The notes under the pieces are model-generated. The model did not search any database and was not told the origin of the DNA. It saw only the letters and a list, made by a program, of their open reading frames with translations. The position numbers and the translations under genes are program-made. A stretch of DNA of 28,316 bases from JAVBJV01 sp031546815 (lineage in GTDB: Bacteria; Pseudomonadota; Alphaproteobacteria; Acetobacterales; Acetobacteraceae): NCBI GenBank assembly GCA_031546815.1, contig JAVBJV010000045.1, forward strand, positions 1-28,316. Reading direction: 5' to 3'. Of this stretch, positions 22,298 through 28,316 are shown piece by piece; within the stretch, counting starts at the first letter, position 1, and the number at the start of each line of letters is the position of its first letter.

Positions 22298-23482
22298 ATG
22301 TCCGCCATGCCGCCACGTCCGAACCGGTTCGTGTATCTGGACAACCAGGCCACCACGCAGACCGACCCGCGCGTGCTGGCGGTGATGCTGCCGTTCTTCA
22401 CCGAACATTACGGCAATCCGCACTCTGCCGAACATGCAATGGGCAGATTCGCCGAGGCTGCCGTGGAAGAAGCGCGGGTGCGTGTCGCCGCGCTGATCGG
22501 CGCGGAACCGCGCGAGATCGTGCTGACCTCGGGCGCGACCGAGAGTAACAACCTTGCCATCAAGGGCGCAGCCCGCTTTGCCGCCGAACACGGCAACCAT
22601 CGCCGCCGCATCATAACGCTGGCGACCGAGCACAAATGTGTGCTGGAAGCTGTGCACGATCTGGCGCGCGAAGGGTTCGAACCGGTGGTGCTGCCCGTGC
22701 ATCACGATGGTCTTGCCAACATGGATCTGCTGCGCGCGACGATCGACGACGACGCGTTGCTGGTCTCGGTGATGGCGGTGAACAACGAGACGGGTGTGGT
22801 GCAGGACATCGCGGCGATCGGTGCGCTCTGCCGCCAGGCGGGGGCGCTGTTTCATACCGATGCGGCACAGGGCGCGGGCAAGATTGCGCTGGATGTGAAC
22901 GCGCAGAACGTCGACCTGCTGTCGATCAGCGGTCACAAGATTTACGGGCCAAAAGGCGTGGGCGCGCTGTATGTGCGCCGTCGTCCGCGTGCGCGGTTGT
23001 TGCCGCTGTTCTCGGGCGGGGCGCAGGAACGCGGGCTGCGATCAGGCACGCTGGCCCCGCCGCTGGTGGTGGGACTGGGCGAGGCATGTCGCTTGGCGGA
23101 ACTGGAACTGCACAGCGATGCCGAACGGATCGGCACCTTGCGCGACCAGTTGCTGGCGCGGCTGATGGCGGGAATTCCGGGGGTGACGGTAAACGCCTCG
23201 GTCGAGCAACGCATTGCCGGTAATCTGAACGTGACGTTTCCCGGAACGACCGCGCAGGCATTGATGGCAGCGGTGCCGGACCTGTGCATTTCCACCGGAT
23301 CGGCCTGTTCTTCCGCCGAAATCGAGCCATCCTACGTGCTGAAGGCGCTGGGCCTGTCGGACGATGCCGCGGCGCGGACCTTGCGCCTTGGGGTCGGACG
23401 CTTTACCTCGCCAGCTGATATAGACTACGCGGCCGAAGCCCTGGTGGCGGCACATGCCGCTGCGTGCGGTAATCGGGCCTGA
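22298..23482 (+). CDS. iscS: Cysteine desulfurase, IscS/NifS type (second of tandem pair)
   Basis: A 394-residue PLP enzyme mobilising cysteine sulfur for Fe-S clusters and thio-cofactors. It has the IscS-like N-terminus VYLDNQATTQTDPRV, His112 in TEHKC, HTDAAQGAGK, the PLP lysine Lys214 in SGHKIYGPKG, the RSGT motif, and the persulfide cysteine Cys337 in STGSACSSAE. The length and motifs fit group I desulfurases. ATG follows the previous stop as TGAATG, leaving no spacer. It is followed by a [2Fe-2S] ferredoxin, a frequent Isc partner, and further on by mnmA, whose thiolation reaction needs a desulfurase. No iscU or hscA gene lies in the window. The symbol iscS is by similarity; naming relative to the first copy is tentative. 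Confidence 0.9.
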   Translation: MSAMPPRPNRFVYLDNQATTQTDPRVLAVMLPFFTEHYGNPHSAEHAMGRFAEAAVEEARVRVAALIGAEPREIVLTSGATESNNLAIKGAARFAAEHGNHRRRIITLATEHKCVLEAVHDLAREGFEPVVLPVHHDGLANMDLLRATIDDDALLVSVMAVNNETGVVQDIAAIGALCRQAGALFHTDAAQGAGKIALDVNAQNVDLLSISGHKIYGPKGVGALYVRRRPRARLLPLFSGGAQERGLRSGTLAPPLVVGLGEACRLAELELHSDAERIGTLRDQLLARLMAGIPGVTVNASVEQRIAGNLNVTFPGTTAQALMAAVPDLCISTGSACSSAEIEPSYVLKALGLSDDAAARTLRLGVGRFTSPADIDYAAEALVAAHAAACGNRA

Positions 23483-23500
23483 TGGAGAAAGTTGGTTTTT

Positions 23501-23833
23501 ATGCCGAAGATGGTTTTTATCGAGCGTGACGGCTCGCGTCGTGAAGTTGAAGCTCCGCTGGGGCTGTCGGTGCTGGAAGTGGCGCACCGCCACGACATCG
23601 ATATCGAAGGCGCGTGCGAGGGCAGCCTGGCCTGCTCGACCTGCCACGTGATCGTCGAAGGCGACTGGTTCAAGAAGCTCGCCAGCCCGACCGAGGACGA
23701 GGAAGACATGCTCGACCTGGCGTTCGGCCTGCAGGAGACCTCGCGTCTGGGCTGCCAGATTGTGATGACGGATGCGCTCGACGGGCTGACCGTGAAGATC
23801 CCGGCCAGCACGCGCAACGCGTCGAAGGGCTAG
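23501..23833 (+). CDS. fdx: [2Fe-2S] ferredoxin, adrenodoxin/Isc type
   Basis: A 110-residue electron carrier. The cluster cysteines are Cys39, Cys45 and Cys48 (CEGSLACSTC) with the fourth at Cys85 in RLGCQI, the spacing of adrenodoxin-like ferredoxins used in Fe-S assembly. An acidic patch (SPTEDEEDMLDLA) is the usual partner-binding helix. It begins 18 bp after iscS and continues the same transcript. The start is ATG 23501 or TTG 23492, the latter having a better spaced GGAG; I prefer the ATG because it gives the usual MPKMVFIERDG opening. It ends 5 bp before the TenA-like gene's start. Confidence 0.92.
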   Translation: MPKMVFIERDGSRREVEAPLGLSVLEVAHRHDIDIEGACEGSLACSTCHVIVEGDWFKKLASPTEDEEDMLDLAFGLQETSRLGCQIVMTDALDGLTVKIPASTRNASKG

Positions 23834-23838
23834 GGCGT

Positions 23839-24507
23839 TTGTCGGGCGGGCTGTTCGAGCGGTTGCGTGCCGCCTGTGCGGTGGAGTGGGCGCGCTATGC
23901 CGAACACTCCTTCGTGCGCGGCCTGGCCGACGGCACGCTGCCGACAGCGGCATTCCGGCGATATCTGGTGCAGGACTATCTGTTCCTGATCCACTTCAGT
24001 CGTGCGAAAGCGCTGGCGGTCTACAAGGCCGAGAGCGTGACGGCGATGCGTGCCGAGATGGCCGTGCTCGACCTGCTGCTGAACACCGAAATGCAGCTGC
24101 ATGTCGGCTATTGCGCCGAATGGGGTATCAGCGAGGCCGAGATCGAGCAGGCGGTCGAGGCAGAGGAAACCATGGCCTATACCCGTTACGTGCTGGAGCG
24201 CGGCATGGCGGGCGATATTCTCGATCTGGATGTGGCGATGGCACCGTGCGCGCTGGGCTATGGCGAGATCGCCAACTGGATCAATGCGCACCCCAGCCGC
24301 AAGCGCGACGGTAATCCGTATGAGAGCTGGATCGCTATGTACGCGGGTGCCGAGTATCAGGCGATGTGTGTGGAGTTTTCCAACCGCCTGGATGTGTTGA
24401 GCGCGCAGCGTGGTGGGGATGCAAGGTTTGCGGATCTGGCCAAGACCTTCGGGCAGGCCACGCGGCTGGAAGCGGCGTTCTGGGATATGGGCCTGCGCGG
24501 GGCGTAG
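23839..24507 (+). CDS. tenA: TenA-like aminopyrimidine aminohydrolase / thiaminase II
   Basis: A 222-residue helical protein of the TenA/THI-4 family, which salvages thiamine pyrimidine by hydrolysing aminopyrimidines to HMP. Active-site residues visible by comparison with Bacillus TenA: Asp46 and Tyr47 in VQDYLFL, the nucleophile Cys137 in APCALGYGE, and Glu211 in LEAAFW. The opening FERLRAACAVEWARYAEHSFVRGLADGTLP is typical. The start is TTG 23839, with GAAGGG 9 nt upstream inside the ferredoxin's last codons; longer frames upstream run through the ferredoxin gene. It sits in the desulfurase-ferredoxin block, where thiamine's thiazole also needs sulfur, though TenA itself acts on the pyrimidine half. 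Confidence 0.88.
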   Translation: MSGGLFERLRAACAVEWARYAEHSFVRGLADGTLPTAAFRRYLVQDYLFLIHFSRAKALAVYKAESVTAMRAEMAVLDLLLNTEMQLHVGYCAEWGISEAEIEQAVEAEETMAYTRYVLERGMAGDILDLDVAMAPCALGYGEIANWINAHPSRKRDGNPYESWIAMYAGAEYQAMCVEFSNRLDVLSAQRGGDARFADLAKTFGQATRLEAAFWDMGLRGA

Positions 24508-24560
24508 GCGTCTGCGGGGCGAGCTGCTATATATCGCTCTCGCATCGATGAAGGATTTCC

Positions 24561-25661
24561 ATGTCTGTGGCGGATGAAACACGTCAGCGCATTGTTGTGG
24601 CGATGTCGGGCGGTGTGGACAGCAGCGCGGTCGCCGGGCTGCTGGCCGAGGCCGGGCACGATGTCGTCGGCGTGACGCTGCAGCTGTACGACCACGGCGC
24701 GGCGATCTCGCGCGTGGGGGCGTGCTGCGCGGGGCAGGACATTCACGATGCGCGGCGCGTGGCGGACCGGTTGGGGATTCCGCATTATGTGCTCGATATG
24801 GAAAGCCGCTTCCGCGAGGCGGTGATTCTGGACTTTGCCGATTCGTATGCGCGCGGTGAAACGCCGCTGCCATGCGCGAAGTGCAACGCGACCGTGAAGT
24901 TCGAGGATCTGCTGGGTGTGGCCCGCGACCTGGGGGCCGAGGCGATGGCCACCGGTCACTATGTGCGTCGCGTGGACGGCCCCGATGGCGCCGAACTGCA
25001 CCGTGCGGTGGACCCGGACCGGGACCAGTCTTACTTCCTGTACGCGATCACCCAGGAACAGCTGAATTTCTGCCGCTTCCCGCTGGGCGACCGGCTGACC
25101 AAGGCGGCTGTGCGCGACGATGCGGCGCGGCTGGGCATTCAGGTGGCGAAGAAGCCCGACAGTCAGGATCTGTGTTTTGTGCCCAACGGCAAATACGCCG
25201 AACTGGTCGCCAAGCTGCGCCCCGACGCCATGCAGCCCGGCGAGGTGGTGGACGAGGATGGCGCCGTGCTGGGCAAGCACGAGGGCGTTGCACGCTTCAC
25301 TGTGGGGCAGACACGGGGGCTGGGGCAGGCCACGTGGTCGGGCGAGCAGCGCATGTATGTGCAGCGTGTGGACGCAGCGACGAAGCGCGTGGTGGTTGGC
25401 CCGCGCACCTCGCTTGGCCAGACCGAGGTGCTGCTGCGTGATGTGAACTGGCTGATCGATCCGTTGCAGGGGCCGGTGCGGTGCGAGGTAAAGCTGCGCG
25501 CCCGCGAAATTCCGCAGCCCGCAACCGTCGAGGCGACGGCTGCGGGCGCGCGGGTTGTGCTGGATGCACCTGGGGTTGTGGCACCGGGACAGGCCTGTGT
25601 GTTCTATGCCGGGGACCGGCTTTTGGGCGGCGGCACGATTTTGCCGAAGCTTTCCCATTGA
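24561..25661 (+). CDS. mnmA: tRNA-specific 2-thiouridylase MnmA
   Basis: A 366-residue enzyme that thiolates U34 of tRNA-Lys, tRNA-Glu and tRNA-Gln using ATP and sulfur relayed from a cysteine desulfurase. The PP-loop AMSGGVDSS is at residues 14-22. The catalytic cysteines are Cys105 in PCAKCN and Cys205 in DSQDLCFVPNG. Further family marks are TGHYVRR and GQTRGLG. The length matches MnmA/TrmU. ATG 24561 has AAGGA 5 nt upstream. It follows the TenA-like gene by 53 bp, and two desulfurases stand upstream on the same strand, a fitting sulfur source. Its stop overlaps the promoter-like element for tRNA-Met. Confidence 0.95.
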   Translation: MSVADETRQRIVVAMSGGVDSSAVAGLLAEAGHDVVGVTLQLYDHGAAISRVGACCAGQDIHDARRVADRLGIPHYVLDMESRFREAVILDFADSYARGETPLPCAKCNATVKFEDLLGVARDLGAEAMATGHYVRRVDGPDGAELHRAVDPDRDQSYFLYAITQEQLNFCRFPLGDRLTKAAVRDDAARLGIQVAKKPDSQDLCFVPNGKYAELVAKLRPDAMQPGEVVDEDGAVLGKHEGVARFTVGQTRGLGQATWSGEQRMYVQRVDAATKRVVVGPRTSLGQTEVLLRDVNWLIDPLQGPVRCEVKLRAREIPQPATVEATAAGARVVLDAPGVVAPGQACVFYAGDRLLGGGTILPKLSH

Positions 25662-25686
25662 CGTTGAGGCCGAGGGGCGCTATCCG
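25658..25686 (+). promoter_or_regulatory. Candidate promoter of tRNA-Met
   Basis: TTGACG at 25658-25663 and TATCCG at 25681-25686 are 17 bp apart. The -35 box overlaps the mnmA stop codon. A transcript starting near 25693 would carry about a 40-nt leader before the tRNA. Confidence 0.4.
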
Positions 25687-25734
25687 GCTGCCCTCGCACC
25701 GCGTCAGCGCGTTTTGATGTTGGTGTTACCGTGT

Positions 25735-25809
25735 GGCGGTGTAGCTCAGCGGTAGAGCAGGGGAATCATAATCCCTTGGTCGGAGGTTCAAATCCTTCCA
25801 CCGCTACCA
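25735..25809 (+). tRNA. tRNA-Met (anticodon CAT), elongator type
   Basis: The cloverleaf is complete. The acceptor GGCGGTG pairs with CACCGCT (a G-U first pair), the D arm is GCTC/GAGC, the anticodon stem GGGGA pairs with TCCCT through one wobble around loop ATCATAA, and the T arm is GGAGG-TTCAAAT-CCTTC. CCA is encoded. GGAATCATAATCC and the GGC... start match alphaproteobacterial elongator tRNA-Met. A CAT anticodon could also be tRNA-Ile with lysidine, but the acceptor and anticodon arm favour Met. Accessory DNA begins directly behind it. Confidence 0.92.
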
Positions 25810-25844
25810 TGGTTTTTCTGAACAAGCCGGATACACACCGGGGC

Positions 25845-26150
25845 TTAATGGCCCCAGTGGCGTCGTGCGCGTTCGATATCCAGGTCGATGATGTTGTCTC
25901 CGTCCGAGGCGTCCTCCAGCGACAGCGGGCGCAGCTGCACGGGCAGGGCCTCCAATGCAAGGGCCAGTTGTTTGAGCGCATCGTTCGGCAGGGGCTCGTC
26001 CGCTTCTGCATAGGCATGCAACTGCCAGGCAATCACCGTCAGTGCGCTGGCGGCATCGCGGATGTAGTCCATCTGCGCGGCATGGACCGCTCCCAGAATA
26101 TGAGCAATGCCAGCGGTGTTTGGTGTCTGTGATACCTGTGTGGTGTTCAC
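25845..26150 (-). CDS. Small protein of unknown function (second of coupled pair)
   Basis: A 101-residue protein with no known domain, predicted mostly helical (DAASALTVIAWQLHAYAEADE, then DALKQLALALEALPVQL) with an acidic C-terminal segment DASDGDNIIDLDIE before a basic end. It starts at GTG 26150, which overlaps the preceding gene's stop by 4 nt (GTGA), a classic coupling arrangement. The gene ends 35 bp from tRNA-Met on the opposite strand, and the inverted repeat around 25826-25847 may be a shared weak terminator. Together with its partner and the S24 repressor it looks like phage-derived or accessory DNA; that is inference. Confidence 0.6.
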   Translation of the reverse strand: MNTTQVSQTPNTAGIAHILGAVHAAQMDYIRDAASALTVIAWQLHAYAEADEPLPNDALKQLALALEALPVQLRPLSLEDASDGDNIIDLDIERARRHWGH

Positions 26151-26407
26151 AATGCGTGCTCCAGGGGGATGCTATCGTGCGGTGTGGGGATAATCTGCGC
26201 AGCATGGCGCAAAATGGGGGCGACTTCTTCCACAAGCCAGAAAGACGCTTCTTCCAGGGCATTGGCTGCGCGCGCCGTTACACAACGCTGACGTAGCGCC
26301 GATAACGTGAGATTGCAGGCTTCCAGCGCCACCAGAGCCGCTGCCAGAGCGTTACGGTCGGAGCTCGCAGGCAGGGTATGCGCAATATGGGCGTGTGCTG
26401 ACGGCAT
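26147..26407 (-). CDS. Small protein of unknown function (first of coupled pair)
   Basis: An 86-residue protein, Ala/Leu-rich and helical (NALAAALVALEACNLTLSALRQRC and ASFWLVEEVAPILRHAAQII), with no recognised family. I start it at ATG 26407, preceded by CAGGGAA; the open frame extends to 26470, but that stretch holds the promoter. Its TGA overlaps the GTG of the next gene. A promoter and a palindromic operator sit just upstream. The downstream partner is similar in size and helical style, so the two may form a complex, but nothing in the sequence proves it. Confidence 0.62.
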   Translation of the reverse strand: MPSAHAHIAHTLPASSDRNALAAALVALEACNLTLSALRQRCVTARAANALEEASFWLVEEVAPILRHAAQIIPTPHDSIPLEHAL

Positions 26408-26424
26408 TATGGTTTCCCTGTTAT

Positions 26425-26466
26425 TTGGTATTTGTATACAATACCAATTTGGAATTGCTCTTTCAA
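26425..26466 (-). promoter_or_regulatory. Promoter with overlapping operator for the small-gene pair
   Basis: On the minus strand TTGAAA (26466-26461) and TATTGT (26443-26438) are 17 bp apart, a good sigma-70 promoter. An inverted repeat with arms TTGGTATT (26425-26432) and AATACCAA (26440-26447) around a 7-nt centre covers the -10 box. Next to it TCCAAATTGGT (26453-26443) recurs exactly upstream of the S24 repressor gene. A repressor bound here would block the promoter. The remaining 26467-26660 holds no supported gene. Confidence 0.6.
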
Positions 26467-26660
26467 CCATTCAGCGTGTCCTCGCATGACAAAAGCAGAA
26501 AATTTCCTGCTTGCGGAATACGTGGAGTGTAGGATGGGAATCTCTAGGAAATATGAATGCAGAGGCTCTGCGCAGAAACAGAACGCGTTTGGCGCAGATT
26601 CTCAGGGCAAAAATGTTCTGTGGTTATGCCAATGCCGCGACGCGATCCTGTGGCGGGATT

Positions 26661-27395
26661 TTAGAGCCCCAGAACTTCGCTCCATTCCAGCACGCGGTAC
26701 AAGCTGACGATGTTCGCGCTGGGAATGGTGATGATGCCGGGCGGATTATATTGTTCCAGCTCGACGGTCTGCGCCGTGCGACGCAGCAGTTTCTTTACGC
26801 GTGCGCGGGCTGGCGCTTCGGGTTCGTGATCCTGGGTGATGACGATGACGTGGTTGCCCGGGGCGGGGGTGCGTCCGTCCTGCACAAACAGCAATTCGCC
26901 GGGTTGGCGCCACGGAACCATGGAATCGCCTTCAACGTAGATGGCGAAAATCGACGTCATGCCCACCAGCCCCGGTGGTCGGCGTGCCCAGTCGATCGGG
27001 CCGCCGCCCGTCGTGTTCAGGTGAAACACACCTTCGGTGCCGCCTTGTGCGGTGCCCATCACGGGTATGTCGCGCGGCATGGGGGCGGTTGCCGGCAGCA
27101 TTGGTATGGGAAGAACCGGCTGATTGATGACCGGGGATTGTGCGAAATTTTGCGGTGGTGCAGGTGCATCGTCGAGGAGTGCTGCGGGAGAGACAGACAA
27201 CGCGGCCGCAATGCGTGTAACCCAGTCCATGGTCAGGCGGCGTTCCCCTTTTTCCAGTCGATCGATTTGCGGCTGTGAAGTAGCGACCAGCGCTGCAAGT
27301 CGTCCCTGGGACATATTATGCGCCATCCGCCATTGACGAATGCGATTGGGATAGAGAGGAGCGTCCCGTGTCATATTGTTCATATATAATGCCAT
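26661..27395 (-). CDS. XRE-family transcriptional repressor with S24 peptidase domain
   Basis: A 244-residue phage-repressor-like regulator. The N-terminal helix-turn-helix spans about residues 17-72 (NRIRQWRMAHNMSQGRLAAL, then SQPQIDRLEKGERRLTMDWV). A Pro-rich linker (about 75-115) leads to a LexA/CI-like S24 domain with the catalytic serine in VEGDSMVPW (Ser158) and the lysine in ARVKKLL (Lys201). I see no Ala-Gly or Cys-Gly cleavage dipeptide in the linker, so self-cleavage is uncertain. The start may be ATG 27395, 27383 or 27374; none has a clear ribosome-binding site. It probably represses itself and the downstream small-gene pair, since a shared 11-bp motif lies upstream of both. Confidence 0.88.
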   Translation of the reverse strand: MALYMNNMTRDAPLYPNRIRQWRMAHNMSQGRLAALVATSQPQIDRLEKGERRLTMDWVTRIAAALSVSPAALLDDAPAPPQNFAQSPVINQPVLPIPMLPATAPMPRDIPVMGTAQGGTEGVFHLNTTGGGPIDWARRPPGLVGMTSIFAIYVEGDSMVPWRQPGELLFVQDGRTPAPGNHVIVITQDHEPEAPARARVKKLLRRTAQTVELEQYNPPGIITIPSANIVSLYRVLEWSEVLGL

Positions 27396-27422
27396 GGATG
27401 GGGGCTCAATGGGTATTTTGAC

Positions 27423-27433
27423 TCCAAATTGGT
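27423..27433 (-). promoter_or_regulatory. Motif shared with the small-gene promoter
   Basis: TCCAAATTGGT (plus strand) lies 28-38 bp upstream of the repressor's first ATG. The same 11-mer occurs, inverted relative to the genes, at 26443-26453 in the promoter of the small-gene pair. The core CCAAATTGG is nearly symmetric, as an operator half-site or full site would be. Confidence 0.45.
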
Positions 27434-27434
27434 T

Positions 27435-27665
27435 TTATTTGAGATGTTGCTGGAGTGTGTGCGCTGAAAATGGGACAAAATAGTTGTCGAGCGCGCCTGA
27501 ATATGTAGATATTTTTTGTAAAAAGATTTCCTGAGTTGCGCATTTGTAAGCGGGAGGTGCCTGGGATATTGCCTGTGTGATTTTATCCATGTCGCGCATT
27601 GGACCGTTCGAGCAGGAGTGTTTCGACAATATTATCTGGGTGTTAATCGCCTGGTTATTCTTCAC
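27435..27665 (-). CDS. Possible small protein upstream of the repressor
   Basis: A 76-residue open frame from GTG 27665, in AT-rich DNA, on the same strand as the repressor and ending 39 bp before it. It has no recognised domain and no good ribosome-binding site. The sequence (MKNNQAINTQIILSKHSCSN) is not clearly protein-like. It is listed because the stretch is otherwise empty; it may be noncoding. Confidence 0.3.
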   Translation of the reverse strand: MKNNQAINTQIILSKHSCSNGPMRDMDKITQAISQAPPAYKCATQEIFLQKISTYSGALDNYFVPFSAHTLQQHLK

Positions 27666-27678
27666 TGATCTGGAAATC

Positions 27679-27722
27679 GTCGTCGACGACTCCAGTCATT
27701 ATACTATTCTACAATAGAATAG
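27679..27722. repeat. Two palindromes between regulator genes
   Basis: GTCGTCGACGAC (27679-27690) is a perfect 12-bp palindrome. CTATTCTA/TAGAATAG (27704-27711 and 27715-27722) has 8-bp arms around CAA and lies 16 bp after the Crp/Fnr-type gene's stop on the minus strand, where it could act as a weak terminator. Confidence 0.4.
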
Positions 27723-27737
27723 ATACGATCCTATAGA

Positions 27738-28316
27738 TCAAATATCATCAATCAGTGGGTTGGGATGCGCCAGATTGATCAGGGTGTTGATGTTGCGGAC
27801 CTCGACCGTGCGACCCTGCACGTTTACGCCGTGCTGTGCCAGTTGAGCAAAGGTGCGCGAGAGGTTTTCCGGCGTCATCCCCAGGCGGGACGCAAGCGTC
27901 CGCTTGTCATACGGAAGGTCGAAGCCGCCCGTGCTGCCCATGCGGGCATGGGTGCGGATAATCCAGTTGGCCAGGCGCTCCACACTGGTACGCAATTTCT
28001 GATTCTTCAGCTCGCGAGTCATCGTCCGATAGGCGCCGGCCAGCTCGCGCACAACGGCCCATGCGAATTGGGGTGATGCTTCGAAGGCTTTCTGCACGGA
28101 CTGCGCGGGGATCATCAGGATGCGCGAATTCTCGAGCGTACGTGCGGATTTCAGGTAGGGCTGGTCCGACATCACGGCCGCCAGAATAAAGGCGCGCACA
28201 GGACGGATCACCATGATGGTGCTTTCCATCTCGTCGTGCTGCGTGAACAGATCAACGGCGCCTTCCAGCACGACATGCAGGAAGTCCGGAAAATCCCCTT
28301 CGTTGATCAGCTCCAC
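27738..28316 (-). CDS. Crp/Fnr-family transcriptional regulator (partial, N-terminus missing)
   Basis: The visible 192 residues cover most of a cyclic-nucleotide-binding-like sensor fold (GDFPDFLHVVLEGAVDLFTQ), the long dimer helix (FAWAVVRELAGAYRTMTRELKNQKLRT) and a C-terminal winged helix-turn-helix. The recognition helix, TPENLSRTFAQL, has the E-x-x-S-R pattern of Fnr/Dnr-type proteins, which read TTGAT half-sites. The gene runs off the right edge; the GTG at the edge need not be the start, as perhaps 25-40 N-terminal residues are missing. No Fnr-style cysteine cluster can be judged because the N-terminus is cut. It is on the same strand as the repressor but separated by the AT-rich gap, so probably independent of it. 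Confidence 0.85.
   Translation of the reverse strand: MELINEGDFPDFLHVVLEGAVDLFTQHDEMESTIMVIRPVRAFILAAVMSDQPYLKSARTLENSRILMIPAQSVQKAFEASPQFAWAVVRELAGAYRTMTRELKNQKLRTSVERLANWIIRTHARMGSTGGFDLPYDKRTLASRLGMTPENLSRTFAQLAQHGVNVQGRTVEVRNINTLINLAHPNPLIDDI

Noticed and set aside
26486..26707. 73-residue plus-strand frame (MTKAENFLLAEYVEC) divergent from the small-gene pair
   Set aside because: It has no clear ribosome-binding site, overlaps the repressor's 3' end and shows no recognised feature.
26511..27278. 255-residue plus-strand frame opposite the S24 repressor
   Set aside because: It is antisense to a clear HTH/S24 gene.
25810..27735. Attachment-site repeat of the tRNA-Met 3' end
   Set aside because: No copy of the tRNA 3' sequence was found downstream in the window, so integration is not shown.
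1..28316. CRISPR array, rRNA, tmRNA or insertion sequence
   Set aside because: No regularly spaced repeats, rRNA segments or transposase genes with terminal inverted repeats were seen.

Overview
The window is GC-rich chromosomal DNA with an ordinary housekeeping gene set. It most likely comes from an alphaproteobacterium, and an acetic acid bacterium (Acetobacteraceae) is my best guess. The grounds are an elongator tRNA-Met of alphaproteobacterial type, tyrS and anmK back to back, a GlnE of the alphaproteobacterial size, and GC-rich palindromic intergenic repeats. The genus is inference only.

Layout. 1-293: intergenic palindromic repeats. 294-3091 (minus): an M20 amidohydrolase followed by a periplasmic solute-binding protein. 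3169-7216 (minus): the tight operon glnE-bcp-mtgA. 7234-11410 (plus): a large AsmA/YhdP-like envelope protein, probably starting at a rare CTG codon, coupled to a SMUG1-type uracil-DNA glycosylase. 11411-12297: two small unknown genes. 12347-13358: a low-GC accessory gene frameshifted by an exact 10-bp tandem duplication. 13465-15843: divergent tyrS and anmK. 15845-15923 (minus): a tRNA-like gene with an 8-nt anticodon loop and an extended acceptor stem, behind a near-consensus promoter. 15956-17311: an orphan 451-residue protein. 17411-18989: an alpha/beta hydrolase and divergent cysE. 19093-21063: a tandem family of small lipoproteins, two intact with TTG starts and duplicated upstream DNA, and a third decayed to a pseudogene. 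21164-25661: two adjacent cysteine desulfurases, a [2Fe-2S] ferredoxin, a TenA-like protein and mnmA. 25735-25809: tRNA-Met(CAT). 25845-27735: an AT-richer accessory stretch with two translation-coupled small genes, an XRE/S24 repressor and a candidate operator. 27738-28316: the 3' part of a Crp/Fnr-type regulator, cut by the window edge.

How the genes work together. The plus-strand block from cysE to mnmA reads as sulfur handling: O-acetylserine for cysteine synthesis, two desulfurases to mobilise sulfur, a ferredoxin of the Fe-S assembly type, thiamine pyrimidine salvage and tRNA 2-thiolation. glnE controls glutamine synthetase, bcp removes peroxides, and mtgA and anmK act in peptidoglycan synthesis and recycling. 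The points most worth a second look are the tRNA-like gene, the lipoprotein family with its palindromic upstream element, the repressor island beside tRNA-Met, and the tandem-duplication frameshift.
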